This document shows positions 15,921-25,278 of a stretch of 38,489 nucleotides of DNA, in pieces. The position numbers and the translations under genes are program-made. Source of the stretch: CAZYMF01 sp964648215 (GTDB lineage: Bacteria > Desulfobacterota > Binatia > HRBIN30 > JACQVA1). Position 1 is the first letter of the stretch. Every line of letters starts with the position of its first letter. The notes under the pieces were generated by a model. The model was not told where the DNA came from and made no database searches. It saw only the letters and a program-made list of their open reading frames with translations. The DNA lies in the NCBI GenBank assembly GCA_964648215.1, contig CAZYMF010000024.1:1-38489 (forward strand), written 5' to 3'.

Positions 15921-16946
15921 ATGAAACTCGCCGACATTGCCGAACGAGCCGGCTGCGAGCTGCGCGGCGACGGCGCGGTGGAGATCAACGGGGTGGCACC
16001 GATCGATGCCGCCGGCCCGGGGCAGCTCACCTTTCTCGCCCATCCGCGCTATGCCCAGTTCCTGGCGACGACGCGCGCCGCAGCGATCATTCTCGGCTAC
16101 GACACCGAGGAAACCGCCATTCCGTCGCTTCGCGCCCACGACCCTTATCTCGCCTTCACCAAGGCCTTGCAGCTCTTCTATCAGCCGCCTCGCTTCGCTC
16201 CCGGGGTGCACCCGACGGCCGTGATCGCGACCACCGCCACTATCGGCCCCGACGCCGCCATCGGCCCCTACGCCGTCGTCGGCGAACGCACCCGAATCGG
16301 TGCCGGGGCGCGTCTCGCTCCCCACGTCGTCATCGGCGAGGACGTCGTCATCGGCCGCGGCTTCACCGCCCACCCCTTCGTCAGCGTCCGCGAGCGCGTG
16401 CAGATCGGCGACGACGTCGTCCTTCAGAGCGGCGCCAAGGTCGGCGGCGACGGCTTCGGATACACTCTCGGCGAGGACGGTCAGATCCTGCGGATTCCGC
16501 AGACCGGCCGGGTGGTCCTGGAGGACGGGGTGGAGGTCGGCGCCAACGCCACCATCGACCGGGCCGCGGTCGGCGACACGGTGATCCGGCGCGGCGCCAA
16601 GATCGACAATCTGGTGATGATCGCCCACGGCTGCGACATCGGGCCCGGCTCGATGCTGGCGGCGCAGGTGGGTCTCTCGGGCAGCACCAAGCTGGGGCAG
16701 TTCGTCCGCCTCGGCGGCCAGGTCGGCTCGGCCGGCCACCTGACCATCGGCGACGGCGCGCAGGTGGCAGCCCAGAGCGGCGTCCCCAACGACGTTCCCG
16801 CCGGAGCCACCGTCGGCGGCTACCCCGCGGTCGAGATCCACGTCTGGCGGCGCGTGTCGGCCGCTTTGCCCCGTCTGCCCGAGCTCTTCCGCCGCGTCCG
16901 CCGCCTTGAGCGCGCCGTAGGGACCGGAGGGAAGGGGGGCCAGTGA
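15921..16946 (+). CDS. lpxD: UDP-3-O-acylglucosamine N-acyltransferase
   Basis: Adds the second acyl chain in lipid A synthesis using acyl-ACP; a cytosolic trimer. The 341-residue protein has an N-terminal uridine-binding domain (about 1-95) with the YLAFTKALQLF helix, then a left-handed beta-helix of hexapeptide repeats (about 100-300). The catalytic His is in MIAHGCDIG near 234, and the family motif VGLSGSTKLG follows. A C-terminal helix completes the fold. The ATG at 15921 follows GGGAGG by 7 bases. lpxD usually sits with skp/fabZ/lpxA; here it stands alone, and its stop codon lies inside an 8-bp repeat array. Its presence shows an LPS-type outer membrane. Confidence 0.96.
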   Translation: MKLADIAERAGCELRGDGAVEINGVAPIDAAGPGQLTFLAHPRYAQFLATTRAAAIILGYDTEETAIPSLRAHDPYLAFTKALQLFYQPPRFAPGVHPTAVIATTATIGPDAAIGPYAVVGERTRIGAGARLAPHVVIGEDVVIGRGFTAHPFVSVRERVQIGDDVVLQSGAKVGGDGFGYTLGEDGQILRIPQTGRVVLEDGVEVGANATIDRAAVGDTVIRRGAKIDNLVMIAHGCDIGPGSMLAAQVGLSGSTKLGQFVRLGGQVGSAGHLTIGDGAQVAAQSGVPNDVPAGATVGGYPAVEIHVWRRVSAALPRLPELFRRVRRLERAVGTGGKGGQ

Positions 16947-17000
16947 ATCAGCGAGTCAGTGAGAATCAGTGATTCACTGAATCAGTGGATCACTGGGTCA
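16943..17000. repeat. 8-bp palindromic-word array starting at the lpxD stop codon
   Basis: Units of 8 bp such as GTGAATCA, GCGAGTCA, GTGATTCA, CTGAATCA, GTGGATCA, CTGGGTCA (one unit is 10 bp). The TGA of lpxD is within the first unit. The near-palindrome TGA(A/T)TCA recurs, and TGATTCA-C-TGAATCA (16970-16984) is a perfect inverted repeat. Confidence 0.8.
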
Positions 17001-17035
17001 TCGCCGCCCCGCCCCCGTTCTCCTTCTTCCAAAGT

Positions 17036-17064
17036 GGAGGGCAGCGCTCCGTCGCTGCCGTGCC
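17036..17064 (+). repeat. 29-bp repeat, copy 1
   Basis: The 29-mer beginning GGAGGGCAGCGCTCC and ending CTGCCGTGCC is identical to the reverse complement of 20917-20945. It lies between two 8-bp arrays upstream of the DUF177-to-glyA operon. Confidence 0.85.
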
Positions 17065-17081
17065 CGCGCCACCCCGCCCGG

Positions 17082-17168
17082 CACTGAGCCACTGAATCAG
17101 TGGGCCATTGCCACCCGCTCCAGCCCCACCACGACAATGATCCGCTGATTCACTGATTCAGTGACTCA
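17082..17168. repeat. Further 8-bp palindromic-word units upstream of the DUF177 gene
   Basis: Two clusters of the same octamer family as 16943-17000: 17082-17113 (CACTGAGC, CACTGAAT, CAGTGGGC, CATTGCCA) and 17137-17168 (ATGATCCG, CTGATTCA, CTGATTCA, GTGACTCA). They can pair with the array at 16943-17000 to form a long stem enclosing the 29-bp repeat. Confidence 0.75.
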
Positions 17169-17184
17169 CTCCCCAGCCCCCAAC

Positions 17185-17213
17185 TTGACGACCCGGCGGC
17201 CGTTCGCTAGCTT
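17185..17213 (+). promoter_or_regulatory. Candidate sigma-70 promoter for the DUF177-rpmF-fabG operon
   Basis: TTGACG (17185-17190) and TAGCTT (17208-17213) are 17 bp apart and 30 bp before the GTG of the first gene. The -35 is five of six to consensus, the -10 weak. It begins just after the last octamer repeat. Confidence 0.4.
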
Positions 17214-17242
17214 TCGTCCGCTTTTCCGTCCAGGATACCAGG

Positions 17243-17770
17243 GTGAAATTCCGCGTCCACGATATCGACGCAGCGGTCAAGGAGCTGCGCTACGAAGAGC
17301 CGACCCAGGAGCTCGCGAGCCTGCTCGCCCAACCGGTCGCGGACTACAGGCTGCCGGCCCATCTGACGGTCGACGTCACCTACTACCGCGCCGGTAACGA
17401 CCTGTTTTTCCAGGGATCCGTCGACGGTGAGGTCACCGGCACCTGCTCGCGCTGCCTGGAGGATTACACCTTCCCGCTGGCGCTGGATTTCGCCTTCGTC
17501 TTCGCCCCGCACAGCGAGCGCAGCACCGAGGGCGACCTGGAGGAAGAGGACGCCGACCTCACCTTCTACCAAGGCGACGAGGTCGATCTCAGCCCCCTGC
17601 TCCGCGACCAGATTATCCTGGCGTTGCCGACGCGGCCGATCTGCGGCGAGAGCTGCGCCGGGCTGTGCTCCATCTGCGGCGCCAATCGCAATGTGACCCA
17701 GTGCACCTGCCACGTCGAGGAGGGCGACCCCCGGCTCGCCGTCCTCCGTAAACTCAAGGTTCACGCCTAA
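17243..17770 (+). CDS. DUF177 (YceD-like) protein
   Basis: A 175-residue protein of the family usually encoded directly before rpmF; YceD relatives are linked to 23S rRNA or ribosome accumulation. Two cysteine groups look metal-binding: TCSRCLE near residue 65, and the C-terminal CGESCAGLCSICG...CTC near 133-157. A strongly acidic stretch (EGDLEEEDADL) lies between them. The start is GTG 17243 with AGGA seven bases upstream. rpmF begins 48 nt after its stop. The exact role is not established by the sequence; the rpmF adjacency supports the assignment. Confidence 0.88.
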   Translation: MKFRVHDIDAAVKELRYEEPTQELASLLAQPVADYRLPAHLTVDVTYYRAGNDLFFQGSVDGEVTGTCSRCLEDYTFPLALDFAFVFAPHSERSTEGDLEEEDADLTFYQGDEVDLSPLLRDQIILALPTRPICGESCAGLCSICGANRNVTQCTCHVEEGDPRLAVLRKLKVHA

Positions 17771-17818
17771 CGCTTGCATCCGGCAGCACGCGCTGCCTAC
17801 TTCACGAGGAGTCGATCC

Positions 17819-18001
17819 ATGGCCGTACCGAAACGGAAGACCTCACACTCGAAGCGCAACAAGCGCCGATCCCACGACGCCCTCACCGCGCCCGCGCTGG
17901 CGACTTGCCCGGAATGCGGCGAGCCTACCATGCGCCACCGCGCCTGCGGCCATTGCGGCTCCTATCGTGGCCGCAAGGTGATCGAGGGCGGCGGCGACTG
18001 A
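17819..18001 (+). CDS. rpmF: 50S ribosomal protein L32
   Basis: A 60-residue basic protein of the large ribosomal subunit. It starts MAVPKRKTSHSKRNKRRSHD, the near-invariant family start, and carries a zinc ribbon (CPEC...CGHC at about residues 30-46), so it is the zinc-binding type. GAGGAG seven bases before ATG 17819 sets the start. It sits between DUF177 and fabG. In many bacteria plsX, fabH and fabD come between rpmF and fabG, and they are missing here. Confidence 0.97.
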   Translation: MAVPKRKTSHSKRNKRRSHDALTAPALATCPECGEPTMRHRACGHCGSYRGRKVIEGGGD

Positions 18002-18059
18002 CGGCTCGTCCCCCGAGCCTCCCCCGATGGCACGCCATCGACCCGACTGACGGCTGCGC

Positions 18060-18809
18060 ATGGAAGAATCGCTGGCGCAACAGGTGGCCCTGGTGACCGG
18101 CGGCTCGCGCGGCATCGGCCGAGCGATCGCGCAACGCCTGGCGCGCCACGGAGCGCATGCGATCGTCGGCTACGTCAGCAACGCCGAGGCGGCCGCCACC
18201 TGTGTCGCGGAGATCGAGGCCGCCGGCGGCACCGCCGAGGCGGTGTCCTTCGACGTGGCAGACACGGAGGCGGCCGGCGCCGCCATCGCCGAGATGAGCA
18301 AGCGCCTGGGTCGGCTCGACATCCTGATCAACAACGCCGGCATCACCGTGGATACGTTGCTGCTGCGGATCAAGCCCGAGGACTGGGACCGCGTCCTGGC
18401 GGTCAACCTGCGCGGCGCGTTCGCGTGCACCAAAGCGGCCGCCCGGCCCATGATCCGCGGGCGCTACGGCCGCATCGTCAACGTCACCTCGGTGATCGGC
18501 GAGATGGGCAACGCCGGGCAGGGAGCGTACGCCGCCGCCAAGGCGGGGTTGATCGGCTTCACCAAATCGATGGCGCGCGAGCTGGCGACCCGCAGCATCA
18601 CCGTCAACGCCGTCTCCCCGGGGTTCATCGACACCGACATGGTGCAGCGCTTGCCCGAGACCGTGCGAGCGGAGTATCTGAAGATCATTCCGGCCGGGCG
18701 ACTGGGCACGGCCGAGGAAGTGGCCACCGCCGTAGCCTTTCTCTGCCAGCCGGATGCCGGTTACATCACCGGCCAGGTGCTGGGCGTGAACGGCGGCCTT
18801 TACATGTGA
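18060..18809 (+). CDS. fabG: 3-oxoacyl-[ACP] reductase
   Basis: NADPH-dependent ketoreductase of type II fatty acid synthesis, 249 residues, short-chain dehydrogenase fold. Motifs: TGGSRGIG (cofactor loop, about 14-21), NNAG (about 91), the catalytic Ser in NVTSVIG, YAAAKAG with Tyr and Lys near 157-161, and the C-terminal ITGQVLGVNGGLYM. Its place directly before acpP supports FabG over other short-chain reductases. ATG 18060 has only a weak ribosome site, 58 nt after rpmF. Confidence 0.95.
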   Translation: MEESLAQQVALVTGGSRGIGRAIAQRLARHGAHAIVGYVSNAEAAATCVAEIEAAGGTAEAVSFDVADTEAAGAAIAEMSKRLGRLDILINNAGITVDTLLLRIKPEDWDRVLAVNLRGAFACTKAAARPMIRGRYGRIVNVTSVIGEMGNAGQGAYAAAKAGLIGFTKSMARELATRSITVNAVSPGFIDTDMVQRLPETVRAEYLKIIPAGRLGTAEEVATAVAFLCQPDAGYITGQVLGVNGGLYM

Positions 18810-18828
18810 AGTACAGGAGGAAACGGGT

Positions 18829-19068
18829 ATGGCGTCAGCGGTTGAGGAAAAGGTGAGGACCATCGTCGCCGAGCAGCTCGGTGTGGGCCAGGATGAGGTT
18901 ACGCCGGACGCGTCCTTCATCGAGGACCTGGGCGCGGACTCGCTCGACATCGTCGAGCTGGTGATGGCCCTGGAAGAAGAGTACGACCTCGAGATCACCG
19001 ACGAGGAAGCGGAGAAGATCCGCACGGTGCAAGACGTCGTCACCTACATCGAATCCCACAAGCAGTAG
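18829..19068 (+). CDS. acpP: Acyl carrier protein
   Basis: A 79-residue acidic four-helix protein that carries acyl chains on phosphopantetheine. The attachment serine is in GADSLDIVEL near residue 39. Typical C-terminal helix TVQDVVTYIE. A strong AGGAGG lies upstream of ATG 18829, fitting the high expression expected of ACP. It lies 19 nt after fabG. fabF, the usual next gene, is replaced by rpiB and glyA. Confidence 0.97.
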   Translation: MASAVEEKVRTIVAEQLGVGQDEVTPDASFIEDLGADSLDIVELVMALEEEYDLEITDEEAEKIRTVQDVVTYIESHKQ

Positions 19069-19075
19069 GAGAACG

Positions 19076-19587
19076 GTGCCGATTCGAATCGTCATCGGCA
19101 GCGACCACGGCGGCGTGGAGCTGAAGGACTCCCTGGTGGAGTACCTGCGTCAGCAGGGAGAAGACGTCCTCGACGTCGGCACCCACGGCTCTGCGCCGGT
19201 GGACTACCCCGACTTCGGCAAGCTCGTCGCCGAGAAGGTCTCGCGCGGCGAGGCCCACCGGGGCATCCTGCTGTGCACGAACGGGATCGGCATGAGCATT
19301 CTCGCCAACAAGTACCCTCGCGTCCGTGCGGCGCTGGTGGCCGACGCCATCGGGGCCCGCATGAGCCGCGAGCATCTCGACGCCAACATCCTGATCATGG
19401 GGGGTGGTTTCGTCGGCAAGTTCCTCGCCCGCGAGATCGTCAAGGTGTGGCTGGAGACCCCGTTCGCGGGGGGTCGCCATCAGCGGCGGTTGGCCAAGAT
19501 TGCGGCGATCGAGCGCGAGGTGGGCCTGCGCGAGCCCGAAGCCCCCCCCGCCCCGACTGCCGCCGCGACGCGGTCGGGGAGCAAGGA

Positions 19588-19591
<4 letters not shown>
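19076..19591 (+). CDS. rpiB: Ribose-5-phosphate isomerase B
   Basis: Interconverts ribose 5-phosphate and ribulose 5-phosphate. The 171-residue RpiB/LacAB fold starts with IGSDHGG (substrate-binding Asp-His near 9-10) and has the catalytic cysteine in LLCTNGIGMSI (about 67) and a conserved arginine region NKYPRVRAAL. The last 20-25 residues are an alanine/proline-rich extension not needed by the family. The start is GTG 19076, with TAGGAG of the acpP stop region as ribosome site. It overlaps glyA at ATGA, a common pairing. Confidence 0.95.
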
Positions 19592-20838
<1,247 letters not shown>

Positions 20839-20877
20839 CGCTTCGCCTTACGACGCCTGGCGCGGAGCGGATAACCT

Positions 20878-20945
20878 GGAGGGCCCTGCTCCGTCAGCGC
20901 CGGACGCGGCGGCCCAGGCACGGCAGCGACGGAGCGCTGCCCTCC
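20878..20945. repeat. Imperfect hairpin containing copy 2 of the 29-bp repeat (inverted)
   Basis: The right arm 20917-20945 is the exact reverse complement of 17036-17064. The left part beginning at 20878 (GGAGGGCCCTGCTCCGTC) is a diverged inverse of it, so the 68 bp fold into an imperfect hairpin. It lies between glyA and the convergent DUF4079-like gene. Confidence 0.8.
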
Positions 20946-20985
20946 GCACTGCACGCTCAAAGAGCTCAATGGAGGACGCCCGGGG

Positions 20986-21020
20986 CGGCAATGACTCACT
21001 GATTCAGTGAGTCATTGCCG
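20986..21020. terminator. 17-bp-arm perfect palindrome between convergent genes
   Basis: CGGCAATGACTCACTGA-T-TCAGTGAGTCATTGCCG is a perfect inverted repeat with one central base, made of the same octamer words (ATGACTCA, CTGATTCA, GTGAGTCA) as the arrays near lpxD. It lies between glyA (+) and a minus-strand gene ending at 21040, where a bidirectional terminator would be expected. There is no T-run, so terminator function is inferred. It may instead be a member of the repeat family. Confidence 0.55.
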
Positions 21021-21039
21021 TCATCGAAACGCCCCGCCT

Positions 21040-21453
21040 CTACTTCGGCATGATCTGCAGACCGAGGAAGAGCTGGAAGCCGGCCAGCAGGACCGCGAGC
21101 GCGCCCAGCAGGGGATGGAGCGTGCGGCCTTCCGGAATGCGGTCCATCCACCAAGACACCAGGGCAGCGGCGGTCAGCGTCGCCACCAGGCAGCAGCCGA
21201 CCTCGAAGTGGCCGGTGCTGAAGAGATCGATGTCGGTGCGCCCGAGCCAGACGGACAACACCCCGAGCACCCAGTTGCCGACCACCAGCCAGTAGAGCAC
21301 CGGCGTCAGCCGCGCGTGCCGCCGCAGCAGCGCCGGTCCGCCGCGGCGCACCTGGCGGCTGCGCAAGCCGAGCACCGCCGCGTAGGCAAGCCCCACCACC
21401 GTCAGCAGGGCCAGCAGCGGGTGAACGTAGAGCCAGACCGAGCCCGAGCCCAT
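21040..21453 (-). CDS. DUF4079-like small integral membrane protein
   Basis: A 137-residue membrane protein with four hydrophobic segments. HPLLALLTVVGLAYA opens helix 1, an arginine-rich cytoplasmic loop RSRQVRRGG...RRHARLTPVLYW follows, then two more helices with GHFEVG and HPLLGALAVLLAGFQ. Repeated HP/His at helix starts is reminiscent of DUF4079 and cytochrome b561-like proteins and could hold heme; this is tentative. ATG 21453 was preferred. GTG 21513 would add 20 residues that look unlike a membrane-protein N-terminus. It is the last gene of a minus-strand block. Confidence 0.6.
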   Translation of the reverse strand: MGSGSVWLYVHPLLALLTVVGLAYAAVLGLRSRQVRRGGPALLRRHARLTPVLYWLVVGNWVLGVLSVWLGRTDIDLFSTGHFEVGCCLVATLTAAALVSWWMDRIPEGRTLHPLLGALAVLLAGFQLFLGLQIMPK

Positions 21454-21606
21454 CACGTCCGGGCCGAGTCCGCGCGCGGCAGCGGGCCCGACGAGATGGG
21501 GGCTTCGCCCCACGATCCCGGTGGTCGCTCCCCGCGGCCACTCGTTGAAATTAGACTCAAAGCAGGCACGTTCGGGGTTTCGAGAACCCTACGTCTCGAC
21601 GCGCGC

Positions 21607-22221
21607 TCAGCCCTTGGCGCCGCCGGCGTCCTGCTTCGCCGTCTTCTCGATCCCGCGCATGGTGTTGATGAACACCTCGCGGTTGGCGCTCTCCGCCACC
21701 GCGTCCGGGAACGGCAGCGCGATCTTGTCCGTACTCTTGGAGTTGTAGGTCACCAGCGTGCGCTTGCCGTCGGGCGACGGCTGCAGGATGTACTCGCCCT
21801 GGAGGTCCTGCGCCTGCGACTGCGTCGTCTTGAAGGTGATGCGGTGCTCGTCGGGATGGAGGGTGAACTCCATCGTGTAGTACTGCAGCGGCAGGCTCAG
21901 GGCGCGCACGTTCATCTCGACGACCTTGGTGTTGCCCTCGGCCTTGATCAGCTTCGACAGGGTGATGTTCTCCACCGTCTTGGAGCTGTCCTCGGGATCC
22001 CACAGCGCCTTCTGTACGGCGGCGAGCGGCGCGTCAATGATCGACTCGTAGTGGGTGGTGGTGACGTTGCCGTCCTTCTGCACCTTCTCGGCGACGATCT
22101 CCTTGTGCGGGCCCGACCACAGCCGGGCCTGCGCCAGCTGCTGCATGTACCAGTACACGCCCGCCCCCACGACGATCACCACCACCGCTGCGACAACCGC
22201 CAGGATCGTTTTCTTGTTCAT
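21607..22221 (-). CDS. Membrane-anchored SRPBCC/START-like domain protein
   Basis: A 204-residue protein with an N-terminal hydrophobic anchor (about 5-27), leaving the rest outside the cytoplasm. Residues about 50-190 have the beta-rich SRPBCC (polyketide cyclase-like) pattern: THYESIIDAPLAAVQKALWDPE, alternating strands, and a long C-terminal helix FINTMRGIEKTA. Such folds bind hydrophobic ligands; no ligand can be named. A strong GGAGGAG precedes ATG 22221. The neighbouring upstream gene (22411-22749) also encodes an exported small protein. Confidence 0.65.
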   Translation of the reverse strand: MNKKTILAVVAAVVVIVVGAGVYWYMQQLAQARLWSGPHKEIVAEKVQKDGNVTTTHYESIIDAPLAAVQKALWDPEDSSKTVENITLSKLIKAEGNTKVVEMNVRALSLPLQYYTMEFTLHPDEHRITFKTTQSQAQDLQGEYILQPSPDGKRTLVTYNSKSTDKIALPFPDAVAESANREVFINTMRGIEKTAKQDAGGAKG

Positions 22222-22320
22222 CGTCTCCTCCGGGCCTGTAGAAGTCGATCGTCGATGGTCCAGAGCCGAACGGCGGGCGGCCGGCATGCGCGTTTCACGA
22301 CATCAGCCGCTTCCCGCCTG

Positions 22321-22400
22321 CAACTCTTCAACTCTTCAACGCTTCGACTCTTCGACTCTTCGACTGTTCAACTCTCCGCCTCTTCGACTCTTCAACTCTC
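22321..22400. repeat. Ten-unit 8-bp tandem array (C-R-ACTCTT)
   Basis: Exactly ten 8-bp units in register: CAACTCTT x2, CAACGCTT, CGACTCTT x2, CGACTGTT, CAACTCTC, CGCCTCTT, CGACTCTT, CAACTCTC. It begins 10 bp beyond the stop of the 112-residue gene, on its downstream side. Confidence 0.85.
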
Positions 22401-22410
22401 CGGCTGCGCC

Positions 22411-22749
22411 TCAGCGGGCCGGGTGGCTCGGGCCGTTGACGAGGAACTCCTGATCTCCCCGCAGCATCCCCGGCGTCACCACGTAGGTTCCCCCCATCGA
22501 CGGGCTCCAGATCGCCTCGGCGACGTCCGTGTTGCCGATCGTCAGGACGTACGCCAACCCCCCCGTGACCGCCCCGACGCTGGCGTACACGACCTTGAAC
22601 GGCATGTAGAGCACGTTGGTGACCACGGCCAACAGCCCGTAGCCGGCATCGCCGCCGTAGCTCCTCCCGTTCGACGGATCGGCCCAGCTCGGCTGCCCCA
22701 ACGCCAACAGCGCGGCCACCAGGGCCACCACGATCAACATCCTCCTCAT
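22411..22749 (-). CDS. Small exported protein of unknown function
   Basis: A 112-residue protein not recognised as a named family. A signal peptide (about 1-23, cut near SWA-D) leads to a mature part with a hydrophobic glycine-rich stretch (VVTNVLYMPFKVVYASVGAV, about 42-62) that may insert in or lie against a membrane. The C-terminal half holds AIWSPSMGGTYVVTP. ATG 22749 has AAGGAGG at a good distance. It lies 31 nt after the CinA-like gene on the same strand, so it is probably in the same transcript. Its role is unknown. Confidence 0.65.
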   Translation of the reverse strand: MRRMLIVVALVAALLALGQPSWADPSNGRSYGGDAGYGLLAVVTNVLYMPFKVVYASVGAVTGGLAYVLTIGNTDVAEAIWSPSMGGTYVVTPGMLRGDQEFLVNGPSHPAR

Positions 22750-22780
22750 CGGACACCTCCTTCCTCAGCTCCCAAATCCC

Positions 22781-23521
22781 CTATTCCGTCCGCACCACCG
22801 CCGACGGCGGCAGCAATCCTAGCAGGTGAGACAGGGCCCGGTCGACGTAGTCACGATCCTTCGACTCGAGCGTGATGCGCACGCGGTACTCCGCCTCGTT
22901 CAACTTCGGATACGACCCCAGCTGCAAGCCCGGGAAGGCCACCAGCGTCTGATTGAGATACTCCGCGATCGTGCTCTCGTACTCGCAGGTGTAGAGCGCG
23001 CGCAGGTAATACGGCGCACCCGAGAAGCGATGCTTGATGCTCTCGAACTTGTCGCGAAACAGCTCGGGAATCCCGGGCAGGATGTAGATGTTGTCGACGC
23101 ACACCGTCGGGAAGTTCAGCTGGCCCCCGAAGATGAGCTCGGCGCCCTCCGGGGTCTCGGTCATCTTCAATCGCGCCGCCGACACCTCGTCACCGAAGTG
23201 CTCGCGCAGCATGCTCTCGAGCCGCTCGTTGCGCACGATGCGCCGGCCCAAGCCGCGGGCGATCCCCTCGATGGTCACGTCGTCGTGCGTCGGCCCCACC
23301 CCGCCCGAGGTGAAGATGACGTCGAAAGCGGGCCGGTACTGGCGCACGGTGGCGGCGATGACGTCCACGTCGTCCGGAATCACGACGATCCGTTGCAGGC
23401 CGACGCCGAGCTGTCGCAGCTCGCGGGTGAGATAGGCGGCATTGGTGTCGATCACCTTGCCGCTCAAGATCTCGTTGCCGACGACGATGATCGCCGCCGT
23501 CATGTCCCGCGTCGCGCTCAT
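22781..23521 (-). CDS. CinA N-terminal domain (molybdopterin-binding-like) protein
   Basis: A 246-residue protein corresponding to the COG1058 part of CinA, without the C-terminal NMN deamidase domain. It has VVGNEILSGKVIDTNAAYL near 13-31, the MoCF-type loop FTSGGVGPTHDDVT near 69-82, and the LPGIPELF motif near 148-155. COG1058 proteins have been linked to ADP-ribose pyrophosphatase activity; the activity here is not proven. ATG 23521 is used; ATG 23503 is an alternative. It lies 26 nt downstream of the TPP enzyme on the same strand. Confidence 0.88.
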   Translation of the reverse strand: MSATRDMTAAIIVVGNEILSGKVIDTNAAYLTRELRQLGVGLQRIVVIPDDVDVIAATVRQYRPAFDVIFTSGGVGPTHDDVTIEGIARGLGRRIVRNERLESMLREHFGDEVSAARLKMTETPEGAELIFGGQLNFPTVCVDNIYILPGIPELFRDKFESIKHRFSGAPYYLRALYTCEYESTIAEYLNQTLVAFPGLQLGSYPKLNEAEYRVRITLESKDRDYVDRALSHLLGLLPPSAVVRTE

Positions 23522-23547
23522 TCACGCCAGGTTTGCGGCTTCCCTCG

Positions 23548-25197
23548 TCAGATCGAGATGGCGTCCTTTCGAAAGTCGCTGGCCCCGAGCTTGATGTTGA
23601 CCAGCGCCGGCTTGCCGGCGGCGAGCGCCCGCTCCATCGCCGGCCGGATGTCCTGCGGCCGCTCGACGTACTCCCCGTGCCCACCGAGCGCCTCGACCAC
23701 CTTGTCGTAGCGGACGAAGCCGAGCTTGGTGGCGACGGCCCGCTCCTCCCCGTAGAGCTGCACCTGGCCGCGGCGGATCTGCTGCCAGGCGGCGTCGTTG
23801 CCGATGACGCCGACCACGTTGATCTTCTGCCGCACCATGGCCTCGAACTCGAGGCCGTGGAGGCCGAAGGAGCCGTCGCCGTAGATGATCACCACCGGGC
23901 TCTGCGGCTTGGCCAGCTTGGCCGCCATGGCGTAGCCGGGCCCGACCCCCAGGGTTCCCAACGGCCCGGGATCGAGCCAGTGCCCCTGCTGGTGGATGCG
24001 CAGCACCGAGGCGGCGGTGGCGACGAAGTCGCCGCCGTCGCCGATGGCAATGGCGTCCGGCCCGAGCGAGTCGGCGATCTCCTTGCACGCGCGCAGCGGG
24101 TTGATCGGCACCGCGTCCGAGTTGAGCTCCGGCTGCATGCGCTCCCGCTTCTGATTCTCGCGCTCGCGCATCTGATCGAGCCAGGGCTTGACCAGTGCGG
24201 CCGAGAACCCCTCCGATCTCGCCAGCGCCGCGAGCTGCTCCATCACGATGCCGGTGTCGCCGATGATGCCGATCTCGATGGCGCGATTGCGGCCGATCTC
24301 GCCGCCGTCGAGATCCACCTGGATCAGCTTGGCACCGGCGTTGAAGTGGCTCTCGCGCCCGTAGCCGAGGCGGAAGTCGAGCGGGGTGCCGAAGATCAGC
24401 ACGACGTCGGCCTGCTTGAGCGCGTCCTTGCGCGTCTGCGAGAAAAAGTGCGGGTTGTCGGGCGGCAGCGAGCCGCGGCCGAGGCCGTTGACGTAGATCG
24501 GCATGCCGAAGGTCTCGACGAACTTCGGGTACGCCTCGCGCCGGCGCGACCAGCGCAGCTGCGTCCCCACCAGGGCCACCGGGCGCTGCGCGCTCTTGAG
24601 CAGCTCGAAGGCGCGCTCGATGTACTGCGGGTCGCCGGCGATCCCGGCCTCGGTCCGGTACTGCGTCGGGAAGACGGCCTTCTCCTCCTCGTAGGTGTTG
24701 AAGAGCTGGTCGATCGGCATCTCCAGATAGACCGGGCCGGGAAGACCGGTGGTGGCGATGCGAAAGGCGGTGGCGACGTACTCGGCGAGCCGACGCCCTT
24801 CCGGCACCGCGCTCGCCCACTTGGTGATCGGCCGCATCAGCTCGACGTGGTTCATGTCCTGCAACGAGCCCATGTCGGCGAACGGGCGCGGGCCCTGCCC
24901 GCCGAAGATGACCATCGGCACGTTGGCGCGATTCGCGCTGGCGACGCCGGTGACGGCATCGGTCAATCCCGGCCCCGCGGTGACCACCGCCACGCCCGGC
25001 CGGCCGGTGACGCGCGCCCAGCCGTCGGCCGCGTGCGCCGCTGTCTGCTCGTGACGAACGTCGATCACCCCGATGCCTTCGTCGACGCAGCCGTCGTAGA
25101 TCGGCATCACGTGGCCGCCGCACAACGTGAAAACAAAGGAGACCCCCTCCGCCTTGAGGGCCCGGGCCACCAACCGTCCGCCATGCATGATCGCCAT
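23548..25197 (-). CDS. Thiamine pyrophosphate-dependent enzyme, acetolactate synthase / 2-hydroxyacyl-CoA lyase-like
   Basis: A 549-residue cytosolic TPP enzyme with the three-domain plan of the acetolactate synthase superfamily. The N-terminal PYR domain carries the proton-relay Glu in VRHEQTAAHAADG near residue 51. A central FAD/ADP-type domain follows (about 190-330). The C-terminal PP domain has the TPP motif GDGSFG...(24)..GND near 440-467. The motif GGQGPRPFADMGSLQD is closer to ILVBL/HACL2- and oxalyl-CoA decarboxylase-type proteins than to biosynthetic IlvB, and no ilvN or ilvC is adjacent. The substrate is undetermined. ATG 25197 follows GGTGAG. The assembly gap lies 81 bp upstream. 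Confidence 0.8.
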   Translation of the reverse strand: MAIMHGGRLVARALKAEGVSFVFTLCGGHVMPIYDGCVDEGIGVIDVRHEQTAAHAADGWARVTGRPGVAVVTAGPGLTDAVTGVASANRANVPMVIFGGQGPRPFADMGSLQDMNHVELMRPITKWASAVPEGRRLAEYVATAFRIATTGLPGPVYLEMPIDQLFNTYEEEKAVFPTQYRTEAGIAGDPQYIERAFELLKSAQRPVALVGTQLRWSRRREAYPKFVETFGMPIYVNGLGRGSLPPDNPHFFSQTRKDALKQADVVLIFGTPLDFRLGYGRESHFNAGAKLIQVDLDGGEIGRNRAIEIGIIGDTGIVMEQLAALARSEGFSAALVKPWLDQMRERENQKRERMQPELNSDAVPINPLRACKEIADSLGPDAIAIGDGGDFVATAASVLRIHQQGHWLDPGPLGTLGVGPGYAMAAKLAKPQSPVVIIYGDGSFGLHGLEFEAMVRQKINVVGVIGNDAAWQQIRRGQVQLYGEERAVATKLGFVRYDKVVEALGGHGEYVERPQDIRPAMERALAAGKPALVNIKLGASDFRKDAISI

Positions 25198-25278
25198 GCT
25201 CACCTTCACTCCCGCTTCTAGATTGGTCCAGAAAGTCCAGGCACTATACGACGCGGTGCCAGAGGGGGCAAGGATGCG

